From positions 23,829,432 to 23,893,431 of the forward strand of contig NC_052505.1 in assembly GCF_014356525.2 (NCBI RefSeq): a stretch of DNA of 64,000 nucleotides, in the 5' to 3' direction. The DNA is from Nilaparvata lugens. Taxonomy: Eukaryota > Arthropoda > Insecta > Hemiptera > Delphacidae. Below the pieces are notes generated by a model. That model saw only the letters and a list, made by a program, of their open reading frames with translations, made no database searches and was not told the DNA's origin. A program made the translations under genes and the position numbers. Shown in pieces: positions 13,954 through 26,442 of this stretch. Position 1 is the stretch's first letter. Every line of letters begins with the position of its first letter.

Positions 13954-14723
13954 AAAGCATAAGCATAATGTATATTTACAGTATTAGCAGCTCAATTGTA
14001 GTAATGTATTGAGCAATATTCGTTTTCAATAATTCACACCCAAAACTTCGTAGCTGATGAGTTATCAATGTGAGACGTTTGACAAAATGGAAGATTGAAG
14101 ACTATTTTCAGAGATTAGTTACTAGATCTGAATTTGTTTCAAACATATTCAGATATTCTAATAAGTATGTTTTACCAGTATTTTTTTCATATAATGTGAC
14201 AAAAATGAGTAGGCCTATGCAATTTCTTGTAGGAACAGATAATAGCTGATATATTATCATTATATTGATCATGAATTTTCCACTGTTGCTACTCCATGAG
14301 CATCCCATTTCTCACCAAAATTTTCAGGAAAACTTCGTCTTCCAATATATTTGAATACTAAATCCTTCTTCCCTTTAAAACTGTTCAAAATGGCAGTCAA
14401 AACTTGAACAAACATAATTATCACTACACCAGATCACTCATACTACGATATTTTCCATTTTACTTCAGTCGAACTATGAGAATGATTTTTCTCATTTAAC
14501 CTTTCTATATATTGTTTTCTATAATTTTCCATTTACTGCATTCAACACAAATCGTGTGGTACATACCTGAATCATAGATGAATCAAATGCTAGTATTGGT
14601 ACGTGTCTTTATCTAAGCCTAAAGTCTATTCAACCCACAATAATATTGTAATTCACAAACTAGAACTACACGCAATAACTTTTTAGCCTTATTTATCTCA
14701 CTTCATGTTATTGGAAAAGATTG

Positions 14724-14869
14724 TTAAGCCGTGTTCACACTGAACAAATGTTCGACAAACTTGTTTGTTGGAAAAGTTTGGTCAAATTTTATTATGTTTT
14801 AACAAACAATGTTTGCCCGTAGCCAGTAACATGTACGTCGAACATTTGTTCAGTGTGGACACGGCTTTA
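14724..14869. mobile_element. Foldback MITE (145 bp)
   Basis: Left arm TTAAGCCGTGTTCACACTGA continues ACAAATGTTCGAC. The right arm is its near-perfect complement, GTCGAACATTTGTTCAGTGT then GGACACGGCTTTA. The middle includes Met-less frames only. Confidence 0.8.
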
Positions 14870-17086
14870 GAAGCAGTCCCGTACTCCAAAGCCTTCTTAC
14901 GTCTGAAACATCACTATTTTGTATTTGCCCTTATCCGTCATTTTGAGCTGACCATCAAGAGCGTAGATTTTGACAAATCGGAGAATGGCAGCTCCTACTA
15001 TTCATCACATTCGATATACGTTCTCGTTCATGTGACAACGGTACACGACTGAGAAAGGATATAGTATGGTTCTTTTCTTTTTGGAAATCAATTGTGAATG
15101 CTATGAGAACTTCAGATATTTTTTGTGGTTGTCGGCCGTTTTCACATAAACAAAAACATACCTTCACTCTGTAAGGGAAACCGTGTTTAGAATTAAACAT
15201 ATTATTCAGATTTCAAGTTAGGTAGACTATAAAAAGCTAGCTAGCTCCGATTATAAAAGTAAGCTCTGCTTATCACTCTACAAACTTTCCATAAGAGATT
15301 TGGTTTGTTGTCAGGTGATTTTCTCGGTAGTGACAACCATCGAATGCTATAAAAATATTGTTGCTTCTTGCGTGGCGACAATTTTATCGAATCCAACAGG
15401 AGTGAAAAATCGTAGCGACAGAGAATTCTGATTGGGAGTGAAATTGACTGATAGACCGTAAAACGAGAGACTTAATCACTTTGCAGGGTCTTTCAACTTC
15501 TGAAGGGTAATGTAATGGAAAACTTGAACGAAGTTACATTTCTGACACCTTTAATCATTTAGAGTACAACGTCGGTCCTTGAAGGCTGGGATCTGATAAT
15601 AAAGATTTGGGAGGGGGTAGTGATTTGTGAAAGGATAAGCGAGTGTATCCTTGATGAAAAGGAGGAGTCTGATGTATAAATATTGATCTCGATGTAACTA
15701 GAGCTGCCTGTTGAGTGAAGTGCTAATCAAATAAGCTGATGTCAATCCTGAATACTTTTCCCGATCTTCAATATAATTTACCACTTCGTATGTATTGGTA
15801 TCATTAGAGTTCCTCCAGTAAAATGAGACAACTATTTTAATAGGATAGGCCATTCCATTATTATTGATAATCGATAAATTTCTCAACTAACTGCAGAATT
15901 TTTAAGAGGTTAATCCTTGAGAGCTGGTTAAATCAAACCTCTCCACTATGCGCGTACCCTAACGCGTACGGTGGCGTGTGGAATGATAGAACTACAATCC
16001 CTCTCTCATGGTCATAATCATATTGCCGAAAAATTCAGACATTGAAATTGCCTACCATTTTACTGGTGACGGGACGAGGACGATTTCAACCAGGGCTTGA
16101 AAGAGGAGCACTCCCGTTTCCGTCGCCATTATGCGATTCGCATAGGATTGCGCAAGAGGTGGCAGGGCAAGGCTCATATAGTGTGATAATCAACAAGGGA
16201 TAAGCATTCCAAATAAGCATAATAAGTCATGAATGTAAGAATAAAAACACGTCTTAAAATCTCAAGCGAGCTTAGCAGTCGAGTTGAAATAATTCAAATA
16301 AAAAGATAAATAGCATACTATTTTCAAAGCGATCTCTTGATTCTTTTGTTGAATCTCTGGGAGATAATAAGGAAGCAGAAAATCACAAGTGGACTTACCC
16401 AATTATTATATTTCATAACAAATACTACATTTGTTGATATGAAATATGAAAAGGGCTCTTGTGATTTTCTGTTATTTATTGAACATTCAGGTAGCCAATA
16501 CTTAATCACATAAAGAATCAATTTCTTCCATGGAAGCTTATCAAAATTTACACAAAATAAAAGATTCAGTTCAACCAGCAACCGATGATGATGCATTAAA
16601 ACCTAGGTTTTGCATTAAATAAACATATCCCAGTATTAAAGACAACATATTATTGAGTTCTATTTGATCATGGAACAATAGTCTACATCTCTGACAACAG
16701 AGTGTTCAATTATGTTGTGAACCAAAAGGTAAGTCTTCTTGAATCCATCAACTTGATCCACTTTCAATTTACAGATCTCGTCTAGTACTAACATAAAACA
16801 ATGCTGTCAGCATTTTTCCATGATGTAGCCAGCGATTTAGCATTCTACCGGAAATTATGTTCGTTTTTCGCCCACCGCTCGTTTACTACTTTATTCACCG
16901 CGACTATTTTTATCATGCAGCTCGTGTGGAACTATTTTTATTGACGATGGTTTTACGGCTATTGCTTCCTTCCGTGTGGGATTTTTACAGTGTAACGGAC
17001 TGCAGGGATCGATAAATTACCCGAGAGCCGCCCACTTATTATTTAGGCAGAAACAAAGTGAATACTGCAGACTCAACTTCACTCAA
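14870..17086. other. No gene recognised
   Basis: Mostly AT-rich. A GC-richer patch at 15940-16180, with CGTACCCTAACGCGTACG, has no frame I can support. Confidence 0.45.
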
Positions 17087-17163
17087 AACTGTCAGCAATC
17101 CTTGTGAATGACATCAATGCTTCGCATTCAAACAATGATGACAGTTTGAAGTGGATCTCACTG
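17087..17163. mobile_element. Short dispersed foldback (ACTGTCAGCA / TGACAGTTTGAAG family)
   Basis: AAACTGTCAGCAATCC ... GATGACAGTTTGAAGTGGAT CTCACT. One of about ten copies of a roughly 100-bp element ending in TAGTGAGATTCACTT and AAGTGAATCTCACTA. Confidence 0.6.
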
Positions 17164-18371
17164 AGGTTCTCAACTCTGGGAGCAGGTTTGATGTGATGCT
17201 AAAGTCTCAGTGATTATGCACTTCATGTAAAAATGTATACTACTAAAAATATAGCTTGTTTCATGAACCTCATTATATGAATTTTAGTACTTGATATAGC
17301 TGTTTCGAATTGAAATGAAATTCAGGGTCATGTTGGGAAGGATTTAATATCAGACTATAAATTAGAGTAATCTGGAAAAGTAGTCTGTTTCTAATATTGC
17401 TTCTCAATTTACAGATCTTTGGGCTAGGCATGTTGGTCCTATTCTGATCATGTATTTGATTCTTCAATGTTGTTTTCCATCACAAACTGTTTATTATTAA
17501 ATCATTTTTTTAATTAAAAAAACAGTAAAATTGACTGCAAGTCGTTCTTTTTAATAGCAAAAAAGTATAACATATATTTGATTTGTGTATTATGAAGTGT
17601 ACATAAATAAAGTGGAAGACAAACGGTCTAATTCATTTTATTTTTCCAATTACGACCTCGAAATACAAAAATCTATTACTGATAATTTCATATTCTATCA
17701 AACATTAGAAGAACTCTTTAGAACAACCTTCTCCAAAATCGGATCGCTTTGATGATCACCAAACGTTGTTAGAAGGGAAAAGATAAAAAGAGAGAACAAG
17801 GAGAAGACTGCACTTTTCAAGGATTTCCCGTTCACATTTTCACTAGAGATTCCCAGTTCAAGTTTTCTTGAAATATTTAAGTATGAAGAATGCCTTCACT
17901 CCGCTATTAGTTGTATTCCACATTGACTCCTTAACTATCTGTTTATCATGAACTATGAGTATTTTTGTGAGACTCCGCCTAATAAAATTTTTTTTCATTT
18001 TCATTTTATGTCATTTTCTATTGGAAATTTGAATTGACTTCTCCAATTCTGGTTCAGCTGTTTTATTCATTATTTTTCAATCACGTGTGATGTATGAAGC
18101 TATTACTTGAGCAAAACCAATCTTGATAACCTAATAATACATCCCTTCCTGCCTCGATGCTGTGATACATCACTTCTCTTGTTAACAAGTTTACAAGTGA
18201 ACCCTTCATTATTCAATTACTGTCCAGTTAATGGAATCTCCATTAAATGGCTCAAAATAGCTCTCCATATCCACAACCGACTTACCACTTGCCAAATTCT
18301 GCAAACTTATAATGGAATTTCGCTCTTGATTTTAGAGGTGATGATGATGATGTCAATCTTAGGTAGGAATC

Positions 18372-18564
18372 TTAAGCTGGGTTTACACCAAAGTTATTAA
18401 CAAAATGTTAATAGATTCCTTATAGATTCTATTAGATTGAACGGAACTTGACAAACACATATGTGCATCATCTGTATGATAAGTTATATTCAATCTAATA
18501 GAATATATTATAAGGATCAAGTTATTTACAAAATGTTAATAACTTTGGTGTAAACGCAGCTTAA
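18372..18564. mobile_element. Foldback MITE with TTAA ends (193 bp)
   Basis: The ends TTAAGCTGGGTTTACACCAA and TTGGTGTAAACGCAGCTTAA are inverted. The inner parts, AGTTATTAACAAAATGTTAA and its complement, continue the match. The TTAAGCYG...TTYACAC terminus resembles that of the element at 14724. A TTAA at both ends would fit a piggyBac-type target site. Confidence 0.8.
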
Positions 18565-18711
18565 TAAGGTGAAAATGTGAAAGATAAGATTTATCTCAAC
18601 TCAATAACTCCTATAGTGAGATTTACTTTCAGTTTCTTGATCTTCCGATCCAGATGTCAACCCCATGCAATCTTTCCCAATGCAAAAATCAGATGTGACA
18701 TTTTCACCTTT

Positions 18712-18830
18712 TTATAGAGAAGCTTTATAGTTTTGATATGAATTTTGACATGATCTGAATATTTCAACTTTTTAGAGGAGCTTTATAGTTTTGATATGAA
18801 TTTCGACATGATCTGAATATTTCGACCGTA
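18712..18830 (+). repeat. Tandem duplication, about 58 bp times two
   Basis: AGCTTTATAGTTTTGATATG AATTTYGACATGATCTGAAT ATTTC occurs twice in succession. Confidence 0.85.
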
Positions 18831-20011
18831 TTCTCTGCCATGTATGCTTGATATAAAACTTTAGCTATATATCAAGAGCTTAAACCAGGATTGATCCTGA
18901 ATTGAGTTAAAACACAGAAGAAGGAAACCTAATATTCGATACTTTTTATTCGATGATTATTATTATTTTGGAATATTTATGTAATAATTCAATTGCTGAA
19001 CCGTTCATAACAGTCAAATGAGCAAAACTTCCAATAGCTCAATGAAACGTTTGGAAGACTCAACGTATCAATGATTACTAAAATTAACAAGAAAATTCTT
19101 AGCTGGAGGGAAGTAGTTTTGCAAAAGCATTTTAATACTCATGGAGATTAGTTAATTAGGTCGAGATGCTCTATCAGTTTAAAACTATCAGTTCTATCAT
19201 CAGTTTTAGCGCCATCCCGGTATCTCAAAACTCACGACTACTTAGATTAAGAGTACCTAAGAGTTCCTAAGAGTACTCAGCCTAGTATCGGATTGCCAAG
19301 TTCGTTATATTGCTTCTGATTAGTGTGGCGACGATTTGAACAATATTTAAGCGTCACTCGACACTGTTAGTTTGAACTAGTTAAATCTGAAAAAGTTTCT
19401 TCAAATATCCATACCCTAGACTGAACTAAATTAAACTATATACTGTTATCAACATCAATATAGATCAACCTCAAACTCTGTGATTGAATCTCGAAATTGT
19501 TCCCTTGAAACACCGATTAACAAATTTATTGATCAACTTTAAACTCTGATTAAATCTCAAAACTGTTCCCTTGAAACAATGACTCATCAACTGATCAAAA
19601 CTCAGTTAAGCTGCATTATGATGAGGACGGCTGCAGAACACCGTAAATACACCTCATAAAAAGTAATTGCTGAGAGCAGGCGTTCCACTCTTCCCCGCTC
19701 GCTTCATTCGAGTTTTTGGTTGCTTCAAACTCAATCATTGTTACATTTTCTACCAGGAGACTCTTAAATATTCTCCAACAACAACTGAGAATCAATTTTC
19801 GCTTTAATTTCAGGTTGCTTTACCTCCCACCCCACTACACAACACCCACTCACTGGCGAACTTGGGCCTACTCTTCTAAGCAAAACATTTATTATTGATC
19901 TTGGTTTCTTCTCTCACTGAACTCAAACGATATAATAGTCACTATCAAACCTTCTATTAACCTAATATTTTCAAGTTGAATGTAAGACACTCGTCATGAC
20001 TTCCCCTTTCT

Positions 20012-21246
20012 ACTTTCCTTGCACTATTACCATAGGTAAGGAAAGTATTGCTTTCCAAAAAAAATTAAGGTACCCTAATTTCATGTTTTCTATATGTTTC
20101 AAGGTCCCCTGAGTCCAAAAACATGATTTTTGGGTATTGGTCTGTGTGTGTGTATGTGTGTGTGTGTGTGTGTGTATGTCTGTGAACACGATAACTCCAT
20201 TCCTAATTATCCGATTGACTTGAAATTTTAAACTTAAGGTCCTTATACCATGAGGATCCGACAATAAGAAATTCAATAAATTCAATACAAGATGGCGGAA
20301 AAAATGGCGGATAATAACTAAAAAACCATGTTTTTCACGTTTTTCTCGAAAACGGCTCTAACGATTTTCTTAAAATTTATACCATGGATAGCTATTTATA
20401 AGCCCTATCAACTGACATGAGTCTCATTTCTGGGAAAATTTCAGGAGCTCCGTAATATTCTTGAGAAAAATGGCGGATAATGACTAAAAATCCATGTTTT
20501 TCACCGTTTTCTCGAAAACGGCTCTAACGATTTTCTTCAAATTCAAACCATGGATAGATGCACTTTATATTTAATTTATAAGCACTATCAACAGGCATGA
20601 GTCTCATTTCTGGGAAAATTCCATGAGCTCCGTAATATTCTTTAGAAATTGGCGGATAATGACTAAAAGACCATGCTTTTCACGGTTTTCTCGAAAACGG
20701 CTTTAAAGATTCTCTTCAAATTTATACCATGGATAGCTATTCATAAGCCCTATCAAATGACATGAGTTTTTTTTCCTGGGAAAATTGCAGGATCTCCGTA
20801 ATATTCTTGAGAAAAATGGCGGATAATTACTAAAAAACCATGTTTTTCACGATTTTCTCAAAACTAACTTGACCGATTTTTTTCAAATTCATACCCTGTA
20901 TAGTTATTTATCAGCTCTATCAACTGGCATGAGTTTCCTTTCTGGGAAACCAATGGGGGGTTCACCCCATCCTTGGGAAATGGACTTAGTAACCTCCTTC
21001 TCGTGCATGAGGTAGGTAGGTAGAGCAGTTTATAAAAAGAACACATAGTCGAGATATTTCATCTGTAGAACAGCTGTTTTGACGACTTTAAAAAAATGAC
21101 AACTAAAAAAATCATCGAATTTCACAATTATTCACACAAAGAAAAAGTACTTTGAAAACAATTATATATACACATATACAGAAGTCTGATCGTAGTTTCA
21201 AATATGAGCAAGGAAAGTTGTGTGAGTGTACCACACCAGATTTTTT
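20012..21246. mobile_element. Complex interspersed repeat, copy 1 (four internal units)
   Basis: Begins ACTTTCCTTGCACTATTACC and ends GCAAGGAAAGTTGTG then ACCACACCAGATTTTTT. The 11-base ACTTTCCTTGC and GCAAGGAAAGT words are inverted. Inside are a TG microsatellite (about 20140-20178) and four degenerate tandem units of about 170-180 bp. Each unit repeats CATGTTTTTCACG, TTTCTCGAAAACGGCT, ATACCATGGATAGCTAT and AAAATGGCGGATAATGACTA. It has no coding capacity and is closely related to 47711-49372. Confidence 0.85.
20140..20178 (+). repeat. TG microsatellite
   Basis: TGTGTG run with TATG interruptions inside the interspersed repeat. An equivalent tract lies at about 47842-47883. Confidence 0.85.
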
Positions 21247-21783
21247 ATAAAAAACATCACATATGCCCAATTTCGAAAAGCTCCGTCAAGATATTTTAAC
21301 ATGATCAAATCAGGTACGATCAACAAGGAGTACACTGGAATAAATTATTTCTATGGCAATAGTCACTATTGACTTGTATTATTAGAAGCTTCAAATCCCC
21401 TTTTTCCCATTCTTAGAAGAGCGTATCATTTACACCACGGAATTCTGTGACATCATTTTTTTAATTTGATGATTTATGGATACTTAGTGCATAAGTATGG
21501 ATACCAGTGCATACTTGTGAATCGTTCCCAGTTTAACCATGTTTAAATCACCGAGCTTGGTGGAACCGGAGATGACTGTTGCATTTTCCAGTTGAATTCT
21601 CATATTCTGGTTACTTGCTATCAGTTCCAAAGTAAATTCAAATGATCATTCTTGTTTACATTTCCACATAGTTTTACATTGATACCAATACATAAATTGA
21701 TTTACTTACAAATAAATTATTCGATTATCAGCATTTTTATACATGGAGTTATTTTATCCTAAGAACTCCCCGATCTTTCCTGT

Positions 21784-22017
21784 TCAAACTGATATGCACT
21801 TATGATACTGTTTAAAATCATCCTCTGACTTATGTGTCATGTGATACAAGTTGATAACCCGTGAAGACGTTAGGGCTTGATTCCCCAGTGTCTGCCTCAA
21901 ATCTAAGTATCCAAGCACCTCAAGCATCTTCTCACTGGAGAGTATAATATTTGAAGCTAGATTGCCAATGAAATGGTTGTCCATCACGGTTTTTAAGCAA
22001 TCATTGAGGTTCAACAT
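21784..22017 (-). other. Open frame of 77 codons, unidentified
   Basis: The minus-strand frame begins MLNLNDCLKTVMDNHF, ends QYHKCISV and has a balanced, protein-like composition. A stop lies two codons before the ATG. I recognise no family or splice partner. It may be a chance frame or a fragment of a gene or retroelement. Confidence 0.18.
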
Positions 22018-22308
22018 CTTCTATGCCGTGTCTCGATTATTAAACAATGAGCTATGAACAATAAGAAGTATTATCTTCACAACATGTGAATCCACTCAAT
22101 ATCACGACATCGGAAGCTTTTATTAGCTTTGTAAACTTAGCATATTTTAATTTTAATGTATGATAATGATGATTCAAGTAACCTGACATTCTCATCAACA
22201 TCACTTGCAAGAACCCAAGTGGTTTGAATTTGAATGGAAGGTTGATGATTTTAACACTACCTACTATTATTGTTCATCTATTTCACTATCCATGACAAAC
22301 TGCAAGTT

Positions 22309-22406
22309 AATAATTCGTTTTCAACTATTTTTGACGATACTACTGTCTAATTAAATGAAAAATTAGACTGTAGTGTCATCAAAAATAGTTCAAAACGAGC
22401 TATTAT
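22309..22406. repeat. Long hairpin (foldback)
   Basis: TTTTCAACTATTTTTGACGA TACTACTGTCTAATT is followed by its complement AATTAGACTGTAGTGTCATC AAAAATAGTTCAAAACGA, with an 8-10 base loop. It is near-perfect and MITE-like. Confidence 0.75.
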
Positions 22407-23221
22407 TATCGTTATTAATCAATATCGCTGTCCGGTGAATCAAGATCAATACATTATAATTTCAGGGGATGACTTCCAGAGTTTTATTTGCAGACTTTGA
22501 AGCTGTCACAGTCAAACTCATGTTTGGATTGTTCGAAGTAGGGGTACATTATGTTGGCGAATTCTTGGGCGTAGCTCGGCAATCCATTGTGAATAAGTTG
22601 ACAATCGCATTGATGGTGTGTGCACTGCGTGACATGCAATGACAAACTTTTCAACTGTGACGAGTCTCACTGGGTCACTGTACCATCGTCAATCTGAATA
22701 ACTTTACGTGTTTCTCTAGCATCAACTATGATTTGCCATCAGCCTTGACCGTTATTATTTATTGTTGGTGAAGTAAAACTTCCATTTTCTACTTCCGTAT
22801 TGAATCATCGACAGAAATGGGCCAAGCTCCCAACACAACTAGTTTCCTATTCAAAGTTTGCAGTCTTATAGTCCTGGCTTATTGGGAAGATCGACAGCAA
22901 TATGAAAAACATGTAGTGAGACTTCAACTCATTGGTTGAATAGGAAAACTGATGTTAATTATTTTAAGAAATGCTGACTCAGTGGAGTGGATCTTACGAC
23001 AGTATATTGGATTCAAAAGTTAGTTATATTTCAACCATTACTCATTCATTTATTCAGTAATTAATCATTTTGCAGAAAAGTACCACAGGCCAGAACGTTT
23101 CCAATAAATTCTACTCTCTGTTACTTTCACGGAATAGAATTACACCCAAATTCACATTATAATATAAAGAGCTTTCAAATCATAGATTCTCCAAATTAGA
23201 GAATAGAACTAACTTCTATTC

Positions 23222-23345
23222 TTTTTCAATTCAATTTCTTTATTCCAATATAAAATACTGTACGAAATAAAATGGAATAATCATGGAATAATTATTTCCC
23301 CGCATAGACTGCTGATCCGTGCGCGGGGAAAGAGTACATAATCTA
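23222..23345 (-). repeat. Probable LINE 3' end fragment with GC hairpin
   Basis: The stretch begins TTCAATTCAATTTCTTTATTCC and contains CCCCGC...GCGGGG (about 23298-23322), a strong hairpin in AT-rich DNA. The arrangement resembles minus-strand 3' ends of LINEs I recall from planthopper sequence. No coding part is visible here. Confidence 0.4.
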
Positions 23346-24299
23346 TAGGTACTGGTAACAATAGTGTAAAAACTACAATCAATAACTTATATCAATTCAA
23401 GTTTAACCTATAAAAAATATGTTGAATAGTCAGACTGTACCAACGACGATACACATAGCACAAGTGAATTAAGTAATTCACATAGCACAAGCAACACTTC
23501 TCTCTTCGACAATAAATAGCAAAATCCTCCATCCAAAGAATTTTCACCTTGTCTCAAGACAATCCAGAATGTTTACTTCTTATTGCATATTTACCTCTAT
23601 ATAACGAATTTCCTACCTCTAAACAACAATATTTTCTTAAAACTCGGAATATGTAGCCTACAGTATTCAAGTCATGATTTCTGGCGATGAATGGGCGAAT
23701 GTTTTCAATTATATTCAAAACATGTTTTCATATTGTTTTCAATATTCTAAAAACATTGAAACAAAGTTGAGTTATCTATTTTACAACACCATCTTTCTCT
23801 TTAATTTGTATCCTACATGAACGTTTTCCTATTAAAGTGTACCTACACTTGCGATTTTTATTCAATTACCGACTGCAATGTTATAAGATTCATGAAATGG
23901 AATCTTGGGGTGACAGTATTCCTAACTGAACAACTTCTCGATAGAAACACTTCTGGAAAGCGACTTTTTCTCTCAGGATGATACAGAGGTTCAACTATTA
24001 AAAATTGAAAGGCTCAGAAGCTCTTACTGGACTTTTTCAAGTGATCACAAATTGATTTTTTCTGTCAGTCGATTATAAGGTTTTTTTATAATCGATTTCG
24101 TTAAAAAGAGAGTCAACTGTATCTCACATGTATTGAACCTTTTCAAAGTGATCACAAGATGGTTTCTCAGGATAATCTATTTCGTTATACAGGGGTTCAA
24201 CAGCATCTTAGAGAATTCTATCAAGAAACCACAAAGCAGTTATGATAAATTGAGAAAAAGAGCAGGCCAAAGTTGACAGACAGACAGAGCAAAACTGTT

Positions 24300-24480
24300 T
24301 GGGGCGTATTCGCGAGCGACTATATAGCAGTGATTGATACGCTGATTGTTCTTTGTTGCCAATGAGGCGTTGTCATTTCCGTCTCGCGTCTCATCTCATT
24401 CATCTCATTGCTCCGTTCATTCATCCTCTCTTCAGGCCTACTGTACTCTCTCTCACTTCAGGTATTTCACTCTATATTCT
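24300..24480 (+). promoter_or_regulatory. Possible promoter-like segment (weak)
   Basis: GC-richer DNA with ACTATATAGCAG at about 24317 and a CT-rich tract (CTCTCTCTCACTTCAGG) downstream at about 24450. A TATA box followed by pyrimidine-rich DNA is suggestive only; I see no attached gene. Confidence 0.12.
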
Positions 24481-25569
24481 ATCAGGTTAGTTGTAAATCG
24501 GTTCATTAGTGTATGACATCGCGAAACTGTTTGGCATTATAACGTACTTAATTTTTCTATCCGAATTTCAAATTACTTACAACACAGAAAAACACATGAG
24601 AAACAAAATCACAATAAAACAGTTACAGTGGAAAACAATCACAGATCACAATTTGCTACATGGTGTGGTGTGCTGGAATGAAAGAAGGAGGCAAAACTAC
24701 TATGAAAGGGTGTGAAGGAGAAACCTCCCAGAGAACCAACCCTGGAGGATGGAATCATAGATGGAAGCATATAATACCGCTATCTCATCGACAGAGAGAG
24801 AGAGTGTGTGAGCGGGTCAAATAATGAGACTGGCAGTGATGACGTCACTACGTGAACAGTGTACTTGTGTAAGGGAGCCATGTATCACTCCCATTTCACC
24901 TCTGGGCGCAACTTGTGTATGTCCGAGAAACCATATAGAGAAATATAACCCATATAGAGAAAGCATAGAGAAACCAGTCTTTGATTTAGTTCATCTCTGA
25001 TGGAAGAGAATAAAAATGACGAGCAAGTCCACTTATAAATTAAAGCTCGCAACTACTTCATTGCATTTTGAAATTTATTTTGCAGAACTGACGACATTCA
25101 CTGCAAATATTATATAACTTATAACAGCTATTAATATTATAGTCGCATCACTTTCTATATTATACTCGTGCTAACGCTTATAACTATTAAATCATTTTCC
25201 ATTATTTGTGAATAAAGACCTTGATAGAATTCAAAATGATGTAAAGAAAACATAAATGAATGATTGTGTTGACTTTGAGCATTAGCTGGAGAATATCAAC
25301 GTACGATAAATTGCTGAGTATGATCCCTGTGATTAACCCCAAATGAGCACAGGCCTGTACGTGGGTAGTGGAAAAGGGAATGATCAGGTCTGTGATAAGA
25401 CATGAAATATCGGGCACTGAACTTCGCTCTGGAGTACAAAAGCATAAAAAATTTATTACGAAAGAAGAAATTATAATAAAATTCATAAGATTCATACAGA
25501 AATGTTCTATATCTAACCACAGTAAATTGAGGGCAATTCCCAGAGGAATGCAAAAATTTCCCTCACAAA

Positions 25570-25710
25570 GGCCCAGTTGCACAAATACCGGTTAAATTTT
25601 AATCCTGATTAACTTCACATGAACCAAATCAGAGAAGACCATTTCAAAAAGATGGATCTACTGGAATTAATCAGGATTGAAAATAGCCCGGCTTTTTTGC
25701 AACCGGCACT
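25570..25710. mobile_element. Foldback MITE (GGCCCAGTTGCAC family)
   Basis: GGCCCAGTTGCACAAATACC, then GGTTAAATTTTAATCCTGAT, against AATCAGGATTGAAAATAG and CCGGCTTTTTTGCAACCGGC. The inverted ends are well matched over about 45 bases. Such elements are abundant in hemipteran genomes, as far as I recall. Confidence 0.8.
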
Positions 25711-25859
25711 AAGTACCTGATTGAATGATTACAAAGTTTAACAGCTGAGTCATAATTTTGACACAGTCCCACACATATGAACTCGCTCACTTACTTCCAT
25801 CACCAACAGACGTCATAATAATTATCATCAGCTGTTTTTCCAAGGATGAATAATAATTA

Positions 25860-26060
25860 TCCTCTTAATGTCCTTCAGCAAGTTTTCCCAGGGATGAGAC
25901 CTAGTGCAATCGAATCTTTATATTATAAACCTACTATGTCCTGAATTTCGTGAGAATCGTTAGAGCCGTTTTCGAGATCCGGTGAAATACAAACATATAA
26001 ACATCCAAACATCTAAACATATAAACAGAAGTTGCTCGTTTAATAGTATAGGATAGTATA
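25860..26060 (+). repeat. Interspersed repeat fragment
   Basis: TTCGTGAGAATCGTTAGAGC, CGTTTTCGAGATCCGGTGAA, then the ACATATAAACATCCAAACAT series and GTTGCTCGTTTAATAGTATA. It resembles a high-copy planthopper repeat from memory. It has no coding content. Confidence 0.4.
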
Positions 26061-26331
26061 AGAGTGTTTTAGGTGGGCTCCGAAACACGCCGGGAGTATG
26101 CAAACCGATAGCTGGTTACTCATTAAATCGGACTGTTTAGGCAGGTTACCGCCTCTAGGCTCTAGGCATACTTGATCTATCAACTTTTTCAAAAGACCTT
26201 TTAAACTTCAAGTTAAAATGAACAGAACTCTCCTGGTGATAATAACTTTGTTGAAAGTAGAGATCTTGAATTTGCCTATTGTTGTTTGTAGGAAGTATTA
26301 TTATTATTTTGTCAACATGAATAACATAATT

Positions 26332-26442
26332 ATAGTGAGATTCACTATCAGTACTTAGCCTACTGTCAGCTCACCTCCTAACATCAATCCTATTCAACCA
26401 ATTCTGACAGATTAGAGTGAATCTCACTATGATTACTCAGTC
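26332..26442. mobile_element. Short dispersed foldback, most complete copy
   Basis: Bounded by TATAGTGAGATTCACTATCA and TTAGAGTGAATCTCACTATG, with CTGTCAG and CTGACAG inside. This copy shows both ends of the family. Confidence 0.65.

Noticed and set aside
14765..15052. 95-codon plus-strand frame
   Set aside because: Its first third lies in the MITE at 14724-14869 and the rest has no recognisable features.
20010..20285. Minus-strand frame with a His-Thr run
   Set aside because: The run is the TG microsatellite inside an interspersed repeat, and the same artefact recurs at 47709-47988.
26040..26170. Possible structured RNA in a locally GC-rich stretch
   Set aside because: I could not fold it into a tRNA cloverleaf and found no A or B box pair. 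It adjoins an interspersed repeat.
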